Shown piece after piece: positions 23,203 to 34,624 of a DNA stretch of 64,000 nt. The notes beneath the pieces were generated by a model that saw only the letters and a list, made by a program, of their open reading frames with translations, had not been told where the DNA came from and made no database searches. Position numbers and translations under genes: made by a program. The first letter of the stretch is position 1; each line of letters begins with the position of its first letter. The DNA is taken from assembly GCA_020631735.1 (NCBI GenBank), contig CM036221.1:12195381-12259380 (forward strand), read 5' to 3'. The DNA is from Saccharum officinarum. Lineage: Eukaryota > Streptophyta > Magnoliopsida > Poales > Poaceae.

Positions 23203-26200
23203 TAGTATGAATTATGTCGCACAACCACACCGTTAAGGTACCGTGATGGCCGCAACACCGGAAACTGCCGATTCAGATGTCATGGCAAATGTAAAACCTT
23301 AAGAAATTTGCCTTCTGGACATGGAATCAAGCTAGTTTTTTTCATGACTATAGAACTATAGGCCTCACCCTAGGGAACCTAAATTGGCAAAAGTGAGTTA
23401 TTAGAGATTTTTCTAAAAATAACTTATCATAGGCAACAAAGTAGTGTTTGTTTTGCTGAAATCATGCAATTCCAACAAAGAAGTCTAGGTCCACCAGTGT
23501 TACGAAATGAGTTGGTTGTGACAGGAATGGCACATATCATGTTAGGGTGGAAAGCTTAGATGAAGTCAATATCAATTATGTTGCACAACCACGCCGTTAA
23601 GGTCCCGTGATGGCCGTGACACCGAGCACTGCCGATTCAGATGTCGTGGCAAATGTAAAACCTTGAGAACTTTGCCTTCTGGACATGGAATCAAGATAGT
23701 TTTTTTCATGGTTGTAGAACTACAAGCTTCACCCAAGGAAACCTAAATTGGCTAAAGTGGATCCCTAGAGACTTTTCTAAAAATAACTTATCATAGGCAA
23801 TAAAGAAGTGTTTATTTTGGTGAAATCAAGCAATTCCGTCAAAGATGTCTGGGTTCACTCGTGTTACGAAACGAGTTGGTTGTGACTGGAATGGCACATC
23901 TCATGTTACAGTGGAGAGCTTACATGAAGGCAGTATCAATTATGTCATACAACCACGCCGTTAAGGTACCATGATGGCCGTGACATCGGAAACAGCCGAT
24001 TCAGACGTCGTGGAAAATGTAAAACCTTGAGAAACTTGCCTTCTGGACATGGAATCAAGCTAGTTTTTTATGGCTATAGAACTATAGGCCTCATCCTAGG
24101 GAACCTGAGTTTGCAAAAGTGGGTCCCTAGAGACTTTTCTAAAATTAACTTATCATAGGCAACAAAGCAGTGTTTGTTTTGGTGAAATAATGCAATTCCG
24201 TCAAAGATGTCTGGCTCCACCCGTGTTATGAAATGAGTTGGTTATGACATGAATGGCACATCTCATGTTAGGGTGGAGAGCTTAGATGAAGTCAGTATCA
24301 ATTTTGTCGCACAACCACAGCGTTAAGGTTCCGTGATGGCCGCAACACCGGAAACTGTCGATTCAGATGTCATGGCAAATGTAAAACCTTAAGAAATTTG
24401 CCTTCTGGACATGGAATCAAGCTAGTTTTTTTCATGACTATAGAACTATAGGCCTCACCCTAGGGAACCTAAATTGGCACAAGTGGGTTATTTGAGATTT
24501 TTTCTAAAAATAACTTATCATAGGCAACAAAGCAGTGTTTGTTTCGGTGAAATCATGAAATTCCATCAAAGATGTCTGGCTCCACCCGTGTTATGATATG
24601 AGTTGGTTGTGATAGGAATGACACATCTCATGTTAGGGTGCAGAGCTTTGATGAAGTTATTATCAACTATGTCACACAATCACATAGTTAATATACCGTG
24701 ATGGCCGCGACACTAGGACTGCCGATGCATATATTGTGGCAAATGTAAAACCTTAAGAACTTTGCCATCTGGACATGGAATCAAGCTAGTTTTTTTCGTG
24801 GTTGTAGAACTAAAGGCCTCACCCTAGGAAACCTAAATTGGTCAAAGTGGATCCCTGGAGATTTTTCTAAAAATAACTTATCATAGGCAATAAAGCAGTG
24901 TTTATTTTGGTGAAATCAAGCAATTCCGTCAAAGATGTCTGGGTTCACTCGTGTTACAAAACGAGTTGGTTGTGACAGGAATGGCACATCTCATGATAGG
25001 GTGGAGAGCTTACATGAAGGCAGTATCAATTATGTCGTACAACCATGCCGTTAAGGTACCGTGATGGTCGTGACATCGGAAACAGCCGATTCAGACGTCG
25101 TGGAAAATATAAAACCTTGAGAAACTTGCCTTCTGCACATAGAATCAAGCTAGTTTATTATGGCTATAGAACTATAGGCCTCATCCTAAGGAACCTGAGT
25201 TCACAAAAGTGGGTCCCTAGAGACTTTTCTAAAATTAACTTATCATAGGTAACAAAGCAGTGTTTGTTTTGGTGAAATCATGCAATTCCGTCAAAGATGT
25301 CTGGCTCCACCCGTGTTATGAAATGAGTTAGTTATGACAGGAATGACACATCTCATGTTAGGGTGGAGAGCTTAGATGAAGTTAGTATCAATTTTGTCGC
25401 ACAACCACAGTGTTAAGGTTCCGTGATGGCCGCAACACTGGAAACTGCCGATTCAGATGTCATGGCAAATATAAAACCTTAAGAAATTTGCTTTCTGGAC
25501 ATGGAATCAAGCTAGTTTTTTTCATGACTATAGAACTATAGGCCTCACCCTAGGGAACCTAAATTGGCAAAAGTGGGTTATTAGAGATTTTTTCTAAAAA
25601 TAACTTATCATAGGCAACAAAGCAGTGTTTGTTTCGGTGAAATAATGCAATTCCATCAAAGATGTCTAGCTCCACCCATGTTATGATATGGGTTGGTTGT
25701 GATAGGAATGACACATCTCATGTTAGGGTGCAAAGCTTTGATGAAGTTATTATCAATTATGTCACACAATCACGTAGTTAATATACCGTGATGGCCGCGA
25801 CACTAGGACTGCCGATGCATATATTGTGGCAAATGTAAAACATTGAGAACTTTGCCTTCTGGACATGGAATCAAGCTAGTTTTTTTCATGGTTGTAGAAC
25901 TACAGGTCTCACCCTAGGAAACCTAAATTGGTCAAAGTGGATCCCTGGAGACTTTTCTAAAAATAACTTATCATAGGCAATAAAGTAGTGTTTATTTTGG
26001 TGAAATCAAGCAATTATGTCAAAGATGTCTGGGTTCACTCGTGTTACGAAACGAGTTGGTTGTGACAGGAATGGCACATCTCATGTTAGGGTGGAGAGCT
26101 TACATGAAGGTAGTATCAATTACGTCGTACAACCACGCCGTTAAGGTACCTTTATGGCCGTGACATCAGAAACAACCGATTCAGACGTTGTGGCAAATGT

Positions 26201-26341
26201 AAAACCTTGAGAAACTTTCCTTCTGGACATGGAATCGAGCTAGTTTTTTTATGTCTATAGAACTATAGGCCTCATCCTAGGGAACCTGAGTTCATAAATG
26301 TGGGTCCCTAGAGACTTTTCTAAAATTAACTTATCATAGGC
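23203..26341 (+). repeat. ~360-bp satellite, left array continued, + orientation
   Basis: About 8.7 monomers with the same types. It resumes in a B monomer with the rare word TAGTATGAATTATG, otherwise seen at about 20800 on the near side of the LTR insert, so the segment beyond the insert is a close duplicate of DNA before it. One D monomer occurs near 23620; the rest follow A-B-C. It ends at 26341 against the gypsy LTR. Confidence 0.93.
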
Positions 26342-27025
26342 TGAAAGCAAAAACAGGAAACGCACGGGCGTGGGCGATGTGTGGCTCACGCGTGGGGCCA
26401 AGCGGCAGCGTCAGCGGGCGGGGCTGGGCGCGCGGGCGTGAGCGGTAACCTGGGCTGGCTTGCTGGGCCACGTGCACGCGCTAGGGCTGGCTGGGCCGAG
26501 CGGCTGGGCTGCGAGGCCTTCTTCTCCCCTTTCTTCTTTTTCTTTTCTATTTTTCATTTCTTTTCCATTATTTGAATTCAAATTTGGTTTGAAATTTGAA
26601 TTCCAAACTGATGTAACTTATTCATTGGTGTTTAGGGAATTTTGTTTAGCTATTTTGTATATCAACATAGGTGTAGTTTGTTATATATATAGAATTAGTT
26701 TTTCTTTTATTACACATTTATCCTTGGATTTGAATAGTGATTACTTTATGGTGTGTTTCTTAGAAAGAGTTACAAGCGTAACATAAAGCAAAAGAAAATC
26801 CAAATCACAATTTGAGTTAACAATGTATGCAACATTTCATTTGTTAGAATTTAAATAAACATAATTAGTTAAAGGCATGTCATGCTTATGTGCTAACTTG
26901 GGTTGGGTTAGACCTAATGCATCTCATAGGTTAGGTTTCTATACATGACACTCATCATCACATGGAAGTTTTGAGAAAAATTTTGTATTTGGTATTTTTG
27001 GTGTGTGGATTTTTGGGTTGTTATA
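26342..27025 (-). mobile_element. 3' LTR of the gypsy element, left palindrome arm (684 bp)
   Basis: On the minus strand the LTR starts TATAACAACCC at 27025, preceded by the purine tract TTAAGGGGGTAGGAC (about 27027-27041), and ends GCTTTCA at 26342. The start is probably a decayed TGTAACAACCC. The end abuts satellite. The inverted counterpart is 32363-33047. Most differences between the two are one- or two-base indels in GC-rich runs. Confidence 0.8.
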
Positions 27026-29347
27026 GTCCTACCCCCTTAACAGAATCTCGTCCCCGATATTAAAGCATATTGTACTCTTCGAAGAGGTAGGGATATCGTA
27101 GCCGGAGGTCAGACTCTTTCTCCCATGTTGCTTCTCTCTCAGTATGATTACTCCATTGGATCTTGCACATAGGGATAGTCTTGCTTTGAGTCTCTTTGGT
27201 ATCTCTGTCCAGAATTCTGATAGGATGTTCTTTATACTCAAGTGTATCTTGAATGTCAAGTGCACCAGTTGGGATTGCTTCATCGGGTACTCTTAAACAT
27301 TTGCATAGCTGGGATACATGGAATATGGGATGTACACTCGTCAATTCCATAGGTAACTCAAGTTTGTAGGTGAGCTTTCCAATTCTCTTGCAAATCTTGT
27401 ATGGGCCAACAAATCTAGGGGCAAGCTTGCCTTTTACATGGAATCTGACCGTTCCACGTAGCGGGGACACCTTGAGATATATGAAGTCCCCCACATTGAA
27501 CTCTAGTTCTCTTCTTCATTTGTCCGCATAGCTCTTGTATCGACTTTGGGCAATTCTCAAATTCTCTCTTACCTGAGCAACCTCTTCTTCTGCATCTTGA
27601 ATCTTAGCGGAGTCAAAGAATGATCTTTCTCCCGGTTGGGACCACATCAAAGGTGTCTTACAAGGTCTGCAATATAGAGCTTCAAATGGTGACATCTTGA
27701 TACTGGCTTTGTAGTTGCTGTTGTAAGAAAACTCTGCATAGGGTAGACATTTCTCCCAATCAGAGCCGTAATTCAGTACACTAGCGCAAAGCATGTCTTC
27801 TAAGATCTGATTTACTCATTCTGTCTATCCATCTGTCTATGGGTGGTAAGCGGTACTGAAATTAAGTTTGGTTCCAATAGACTTGTGCAGAGCTTCCCAG
27901 AATCAGGACACAAATTGAGGACCACGATCAGATACAATACTAGAGGGAGCTCCATGCAACCTAAGAATATGCTCAATATATAGATCTGTTAATTTTTCTG
28001 CATTGGTCTTGGTCTTCACTGGTACAAAGTGAGCAACCTTGGTTAAACGATCAACAATCACCCAGATGGAATCATTGCCTTTCAGTGAATGGGGTAATCC
28101 AACTATGAAATCCATGGATATGCCCTCCCATTTCCATTCCGGGACATCAAGAGGCTTTAGCAATCCCACAGGCCTCTGATGTTCAGCCTTGACTCTATTG
28201 TAGGTGTCACATCGTGCCACGTGTCCTACGATGTCTGTCTTCATACCTTTCCACCAAAAGTGTTTCCTCAAGTCTTGATACATCTTTAAACCTCTAGGGT
28301 GAATACAATACTTAGAATCATGAGCTTCTGACAAAATTTCCTCTCGTAGGACTGGATCAGAAGGCACACATATTCTGTCCTTGAACCAAATGGTTCCTTG
28401 TTCATCTTCATGGTGGTTGGTCTTATAGCCTTGTTTCATCAGACCACGGAGATATTCAATCTCCTTACACATTTTCTAAGCTTGACGAATGCGATCCGTT
28501 AGATCATACTGTATGCGAAGCTCATTCAGCAAACCATGTGGTTGTATCTCAAGTTGGAAATCATCAATCTCTTCCTTGAGCTCAGGTGGTACGGATTCAG
28601 TGATCAAAGTGTGATAGTAACTCTTGTGACTAAGAGCATCTGCGACTACGTTAGCTTTTCCCAGATGGTAGTGAATTTCCAAGTCATAGTCCTTGATCAA
28701 CTCTAACCATCGGTGTTGCCTCATATTCAGATCCTCTTGAGTGAAAAAGTACTTCAAGCTCTTGTGATCGGTGTAGATATCACACTTGTTGCCTATCAAG
28801 TAGTGCCTCCAGATCTTTAAAGCATGAACAACTACTGCTAACTCAAGGTCATGAGTAGGGTATCGGTTCTCATGTTCTTTCAGCTGTCGAGAAGCATAAG
28901 CTATCACTCTTCCATCTTGCATCAATACACACCCAAGTCCTTGACGAGATGCATCACAATAGACCATGAAATTTTTGCCAATATCGGGCAATGCTAATAC
29001 AGGAGTTGTGGTAAGTTTCTATTTCAATTCTAGGAAGCTTTGTTCGCACCTGGGCGTCCATTCAAACTCCTTAGTCTTCTTCAAAAGGTTGGTCATCGGA
29101 CGGGCTATCTTGGAGAAGTTTTTGATGAATCGGCGATAATACCCAGCCAATCCCAAGAAACTTCTGAATTCTGTCACATTATGGGGTTGTTCCCATTCCT
29201 TCATAGCCTCAATCTTAGCTGGGTCCACTGCAACACCTTCAACTGATAATACGTGGCCTAAGAAGGCAACTTCTTGTAGCCAGAACTCACATTTGCTGAA
29301 CTTTGCGTAGAGCTGATGTTGAGCTAGTCTCTCAAGCACCGTTCTTA
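26342..29347 (-). repeat. Left arm of the ~3-kb gypsy palindrome
   Basis: This segment is repeated in inverted orientation at 30044-33047. The coding parts are almost identical, including shared nonsense codons. Arm ends: TAAGAAC at 29341-29347 pairs with 30044-30050, and the LTR end at 26342 pairs with 33047. The satellite just outside is also mirrored (26308-26341 versus 33049-33082). Confidence 0.93.
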
Positions 29348-29991
29348 GATGATGTTCGTGTTCTTCAGCGGTGGATGAATAGATCAGGATGTCATCAATG
29401 AATACTACCACAAACTTATCCAATTCATCCATGAAAACCTTATTCATCATATTCATGAAGTATGCGGGAGCATTTGTGAGTCCAAAGGATACCACGGTGA
29501 ACTCAAACTGACCATACCTAGTCACAAAAGCTGTCTTCGATATGTCACTCCCTCGAATCTTCATCTGATGGTAGCCAGATCTGAGATTGATCTTGGAGAA
29601 ATACTTGGCACCTCGGAGTTGATCAAGCAGATCATCAATTCTCGGCAGGGGATATTTGTTCCTAATGATGACTGCGTTCAAGTTCCGGTAATCTATGCAC
29701 ATTCTCATTGAGCCATCCTTCTTCTTAACGAACAGAACAGGGGATCCCTAGGGTGAAGCACTAGGTCTGATATATCCCTTCGAGATGAGCTCTTCTAGTT
29801 GTTTCTTGAGTTCGGCCAGTTCATCAACTGACATGCGATAGGGTCTCTTGGCAATGGGTCCTGTTCTCGGCAAAAGATCAATGATGAACTCTACATCACG
29901 GTCTGGTGGCATACCCGGTAATTCTTCAGGGAATACATCAAGATAGTCTCTGACCACAGGCACATCATGAACTGTCTTTTCCTCCTTTAGT
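27060..29991 (-). pseudogene. Ty3/gypsy chromovirus (Tekay-like) pol, left arm
   Basis: Domains in order on the minus strand: a protease-RT linker with VVRDYLDVFPEELPGMPP (about 29960-29905); reverse transcriptase with MCIDYRNLN and the active-site motif FIDDILIYS (29708-29019); RNase H with [14 protein letters not shown] and DHKSLKYF (28991-28476); integrase zinc finger and core with WEGISMDFIVGLP and SDRGPQF (28472-27903); then the integrase tail GDFIYLKVSP, HPIFHVSQL and a chromodomain-like CQWSNH-type end (27494-27060). The frame is cut by several stops: after SASP, ELK, RQA, QFVS, in the HPQTDGQTE-type motif, and after ADK. Almost all fit C-to-T changes at CG or CHG sites. The last cysteine of the integrase HHCC finger is tyrosine (CDTYN). 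Gag and most of protease are absent; the sequence stops at 29991 against an LTR-end scrap. The element is dead. Confidence 0.9.
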
Positions 29992-30047
29992 TGTAACGGA
30001 ACCGTCCAAATTATAAGAGCACAAGTTATAAGAGCACAAATTATAAG
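29992..30047. other. Inverted-duplication junction scar
   Basis: The scar begins TGTAACGGAACCGTCC..., matching with about one mismatch the reverse complement of the LTR terminus at 34591-34624. It then contains three partial tandem units sharing TTATAAGA (about 30011, 30026 and 30041), the last of which runs into the right arm at TAAGAACGGTGC. The pattern is that of serial template switching at short homologies. Confidence 0.7.
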
Positions 30048-32330
30048 AACGGTGCTTGAGAGACTAGCTCAACATCAGCTCTACGCAAAGTTCAGCAAAT
30101 GTGAGTTCTGGCTACAAGAAGTTGCCTTCTTAGGCCACGTATTATCAGTTGAAGGTGTTGCAGTGGACCCAGCTAAGATTGAGGCTATGAAGGAATGGGA
30201 ACAACCCCATAATGTGACAGAATTCAGAAGTTTCTTGGGATTGGCTGGGTATTATCGCCGATTCATCAAAAACTTCTCCAAGATAGCCCGTCCGATGACC
30301 AACCTTTTGAAGAAGACTAAGGAGTTTGAATGGACGCCCAGGTGCGAACAAAGCTTCCTAGAATTGAAATAGAAACTTACCACAACTCCTGTATTAGCAT
30401 TGCCCGATATTGGCAAAAATTTCATGGTCTATTGTGATGCATCTCGTCAAGGACTTGGGTGTGTATTGATGCAAGATGGAAGAGTGATAGCTTATGCTTC
30501 TCGACAGCTGAAAGAACATGAGAACCGATACCCTACTCATGACCTTGAGTTAGCAGTAGTTGTTCATGCTTTAAAGATCTGGAGGCACTACTTGATAGGC
30601 AACAAGTGTGATATCTACACCGATCACAAGAGCTTGAAGTACTTTTTCACTCAAGAGGATCTGAATATGAGGCAACACCGATGGTTAGAGTTGATCAAGG
30701 ACTATGACTTGGAAATTCACTACCATCTGGGAAAAGCTAACGTAGTCGCAGATGCTCTTAGTCACAAGAGTTACTATCACACTTTGATCACTGAATCCGT
30801 ACCACCTGAGCTCAAGGAAGAGATTGATGATTTCCAACTTGAGATACAACCACATGGTTTGCTGAATGAGCTTCGCATACAGTATGATCTAACGGATCGC
30901 ATTCGTCAAGCTTAGAAAATGTGTAAGGAGATTGAATATCTCCGTGGTCTGATGAAACAAGGCTATAAGACCAACCACCATGAAGATGAACAAGGAACCA
31001 TTTGGTTCAAGGACAGAATATGTGTGCCTTCTGATCCAGTCCTACGAGAGGAAATTTTGTCAGAAGCTCATGATTCTAAGTATTGTATTCACCCTAGAGG
31101 TTTAAAGATGTATCAAGACTTGAGGAAACACTTTTGGTGGAAAGGTATGAAGACAGACATCGTAGGACACGTGGCATGATGTGACACCTACAATAGAGTC
31201 AAGGCTGAACATCAGAGGCCTGTGGGATTGCTAAAGCCTCTTGATGTCCCGGAATGGAAATGGGAGGGCATATCCATGGATTTCATAGTTGGATTACCCC
31301 ATTCACTGAAAGGCAATGATTCCATCTGGGTGATTGTTGATCGTTTAACCAAGGTTGCTCACTTTGTACCAGTGAAGACCAAGACCAATGCAGAAAAATT
31401 AACAGATCTATATATTGAGCATATTCTTAGGTTGCATGGAGCTCCCTCTAGTATTGTATCTGATCGTGGTCCTCAATTTGTGTCCTGATTCTGGGAAGCT
31501 CTGCACAAGTCTATTGGAACCAAACTTAATTTCAGTACCGCTTACCACCCATAGACAGATGGATAGACAGAATGAGTAAATCAGATCTTAGAAGACATGC
31601 TTTGCGCTAGTGTACTGAATTACGGCTCTGATTGGGAGAAATGTCTACCCTATGCAGAGTTTTCTTACAACAGCAACTACAAAGCCAGTATCAAGATGTC
31701 ACCATTTGAAGCTCTATATTGCAGACCTTGTAAGACACCTTTGATGTGGTCCCAACTGGGAGAAAGATCATTCTTTGACTCCGCTAAGATTCAAGATGCA
31801 GAAGAAGAGGTTGCTCAGGTAAGAGAGAATTTGAGAATTGCCCAAAGTCGATACAAGAGCTATGCGGACAAATGAAGAAGAGAACTAGAGTTCAATGTGG
31901 GGGACTTCATATATCTCAAGGTGTCCCCGCTACGTGGAACGGTCAGATTCCATGTAAAAGGCAAGCTTGCCCTAGATTTGTTGGCCCATACAAGATTTGC
32001 AAGAGAATTGGAAAGCTCACCTACAAACTTGAGTTACCTATGGAATTGACGAGTGTACATCCCATATTCCATGTATCCCAGCTATGCAAATGTTTAAGAG
32101 TACCCGATGAAGCAATCCCAACTGGTGCACTTGACATTCAAGATACACTTGAGTATAAAGAACATCCTATCAGAATTCTGGACAGAGATACCAAAGAGAC
32201 TCAAAGCAAGACTATCCCTATGTGCAAGATCCAATGGAGTAATCATACTGAGAGAGAAGCAACATGGGAGAAAGAGTCTGACCTCCGGCTACGATATCCC
32301 TACCTCTTCGAAGAGTACAATATGCTTTAA
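30044..32330 (+). pseudogene. Ty3/gypsy chromovirus (Tekay-like) pol, right arm
   Basis: An inverted copy of the left arm from mid-RT onward: RT from [19 protein letters not shown] to the stop after ELK (30052-30372), RNase H (30400-30915), integrase (30919-31488), integrase C-terminus (31597-31875) and chromodomain-like tail (to 32330). The stops after ELK, RQA, QFVS and ADK and the triple stops at 31552, 31564 and 31573 are shared with the left arm. It has private damage: CGA to TGA at about 31178 within the integrase zinc finger, and one C missing from a C run near 31969-31974 that shifts frame before RFVGPYK. RT motifs upstream, including the catalytic FIDD, are not in this arm. Confidence 0.9.
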
Positions 32331-32362
32331 TATCAGGGACGAGATTCTGTTAGGGGTAGGAC

Positions 32363-33047
32363 TATAACAACCCAAAATCCACACACCAAAAATACCAAAT
32401 ACAAAATTTTTCTCAAAACTTCCATGTGATGATGAGTGTCATGGTATAGAAACCTAACCTATGAGATGCATTAGGTCTAACCCAACCCAAGTTAGCACAT
32501 AAGCATGACATGCCTTTAACTAATTATGTTTATTTAAATTCTAACAAATGAAATGTTGCATACATTGTTAACTCAAATTGTGATTTGGATTTCTTTTGCT
32601 TTATGTTACGCTTGTAACTCTTTCTAAGAAACACACCATAAAGTAATCACTATTCAAATCCAAGGATAAATGTGTAATAAAAGAAAAACTAATTCTATAT
32701 ATATAACAAACTACACCTATGTTGATATACAAAATAGCTAAACCAAAATTCCCTAAACACCAATGAATAAGTTACATCAGTTTGGAATTCAAATTTCAAA
32801 CCAAATTTGAATTCAATAATGGAAAAGAAATGAAAAAAAGAAAGAAGAAGAAAGGGGAGAAAAGGCCTCGCAGCCCCAGCCCGCCGCCCAGCCAGCCCTA
32901 GCGCGTGCACTGTGGCCCAGCAAGCCAGCCCAGGTTACCGCTCACCGCCCGCAGCGCACCAGCCCCGCCCGCTGACGATGCCGCTTGGCCCCACGCCTGA
33001 AGCCACACATCGCCCACGCCCGTGCGTTTCCCCTGTTTTTGCTTTCA
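32363..33047 (+). mobile_element. 3' LTR of the gypsy element, right palindrome arm (685 bp)
   Basis: It follows the purine tract TTAGGGGTAGGAC and starts TATAACAACCC, ending GCTTTCA. A TATA-like TATATATATA lies at about 32697. Immediately after come 34-35 bases of minus-oriented satellite and then the N gap. Confidence 0.8.
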
Positions 33048-33082
33048 AGCCTATGATAAGTTAATTTTAGAAAGTCTCTAGG
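33048..33082 (-). repeat. Satellite stub, - orientation, at the contig end
   Basis: GCCTATGATAAGTTAATTTT followed by AGAAAGTCTCTAGG is the reverse complement of the satellite just left of 26342. It shows that the orientation change lies within one contig (8403-33082), not at a scaffold join. Confidence 0.93.
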
Positions 33083-33182
33083 NNNNNNNNNNNNNNNNNN
33101 NNNNNNNNNNNNNNNNNNNNNNNNNNNNNNNNNNNNNNNNNNNNNNNNNNNNNNNNNNNNNNNNNNNNNNNNNNNNNNNNNN
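33083..33182. other. Assembly gap, 100 N
   Basis: Placeholder gap of unknown size. Mirror alignment of the satellite on both sides suggests that about 11 kb of the right arm belongs here (see findings). Confidence 0.99.
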
Positions 33183-34624
33183 GAAGTTGGTTGGAAACCC
33201 TTGCTGCATTATACATCATTCCTTGTCCAGATATATGAATCCTTGAATCCTACATAGACAGGATCGAGTAGATGCTTAGCCCTGCTTTAAGCGGTAGAAG
33301 TCAGGTGATTTCCTGTCACCTGCGAGATATAGGGATATTCATATATGGCATGGTTGGCTATATTTGCTATCGTGGAATGGAACCATGTGTTATAAAATGA
33401 AATGAGACCGGGTGGGATGACGATAGTGAAGCAACAAGGCATGGAGGTCTGGGTGTGGATCTATCCCCGTCTGAGTCGTTTAAGGACCGATTCGCTGTAC
33501 GTCTTGAGTCATGTTGAACGCAGTCTAACACTTAGTTGGCCGGATAAGCCGTTCCGACCGTGAAGCCGAGTAATGTGATTCAGGCCGGGAATCGAATGGT
33601 AGGTTGCTTCTTGGAGGAGAGAAAGGATGTGCTTGGGGACATTGGCGTGAGACCAAGGGGGGTTAGAGTCCCTATCACCTGGCAGAGTGTCGCCCTTGGG
33701 TCGCGACATCATTCGGACCCGCGATTCCTGAATCATATGAAAAGGTGGCCTGTGCGACCCTGGCAGGGGTCTGCACGGTGAGTGTTAGAAATACCCTCCA
33801 GCTGGATAGGAATTCGATTCGAATCGCCGTCGCTCCCGGTTAGTGAGCACTTGACTTGAGCAGCGGCAACGTAGATTCAATTAAATTGAACTGATGGTTA
33901 ATTGGATCACGATGGAAAGGTTGCCTCAATTTATACCTGCTATGGTTAATATTGTTTGCTCCTAATAAAGTGAGTGCTCTAGTACAGGTTTTAATATAGA
34001 TGATAGTTTAATGATAATTAACTTGATGCTTAAGCATTAATGATTACTATCCATAATAAGCTTTTATGCAAAATGTTGTCAAGCTAGCCTACTTTATATC
34101 AGCCTTGCATGATCCTTGGTGTCTCCTTATTTCTGGTTTCTGACGGGTAAGTCTAGCTGATTACTTTCTCGTACTCAGGGTTTTATCCCACTTGTTGCAG
34201 GTTGTGATGTATCATGGCAGCTGCAAGAGTTGGTTGACTCCTGCCGTAGTGGCGGAGTGTGATCACGGGCATGATCCTTCTTATTTACCTTATCTCTAAT
34301 GCTTTTGTGGGGAGTCGACCGTGGTACTGGCATGTATTTGAAATAAGAATAATGTTAGTTTCAAATTACTTTGCTTCCGCTACTTTTCAATGTAAATTAA
34401 TAACTATGTTGAACTCCGATGTATATTGAATTACTTGTGAAATGGTTGTAACATGTGACTTGTTATGTTGAATCACTACGATCTTGGCTTGTATGTTGGT
34501 TGGTTTGAATTCCCTCGTGATTTCATTGGACTACCGGAGTTATATGGGCTCAAGTGCGAGAATTTGATCATTTCGGTGATTGTTTTTGTACTTGTGCTCT
34601 TATAATTTGGACGGTTCTGTTACA
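33183..34624. mobile_element. LTR fragment of another LTR retrotransposon
   Basis: About 1.44 kb of non-satellite DNA ending exactly at ...GACGGTTCTGTTACA (34624), where satellite resumes. Its reverse complement starts TGTAACAGAACCGTCC, a common plant LTR start, so the LTR is probably on the minus strand, but orientation is not certain. Phrases such as the block at 34190-34250 (CTGCAACAAGTGGGATAAAA on the minus strand) are typical of large gypsy LTRs. Two open frames (33509-33736 minus, 33560-33781 plus) have no domain. The other end lies in the gap. Confidence 0.65.

Larger units (their letters stand above)
30044..33047 (+). repeat. Right arm of the ~3-kb gypsy palindrome
   Basis: Inverted counterpart of 26342-29347, about 3004 bp, with the same length to within a few bases. 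The 696-bp spacer (29348-30043) is not palindromic: it holds the N-terminal half of RT of the left element plus most of the scar. Confidence 0.93.

Noticed and set aside
8403..26341. CENP-B-box-like motif in the satellite
   Set aside because: I looked for the TTCG...CGGGA pattern in A, B and C monomers and found nothing close. Centromere identity is not claimed.
26342..33047. Palindrome as a pure sequencing artefact (missed adapter)
   Set aside because: Not fully excluded, but the 696-bp asymmetric spacer, filler scar, private substitutions in each arm and the mirrored satellite in a separate contig argue against it.
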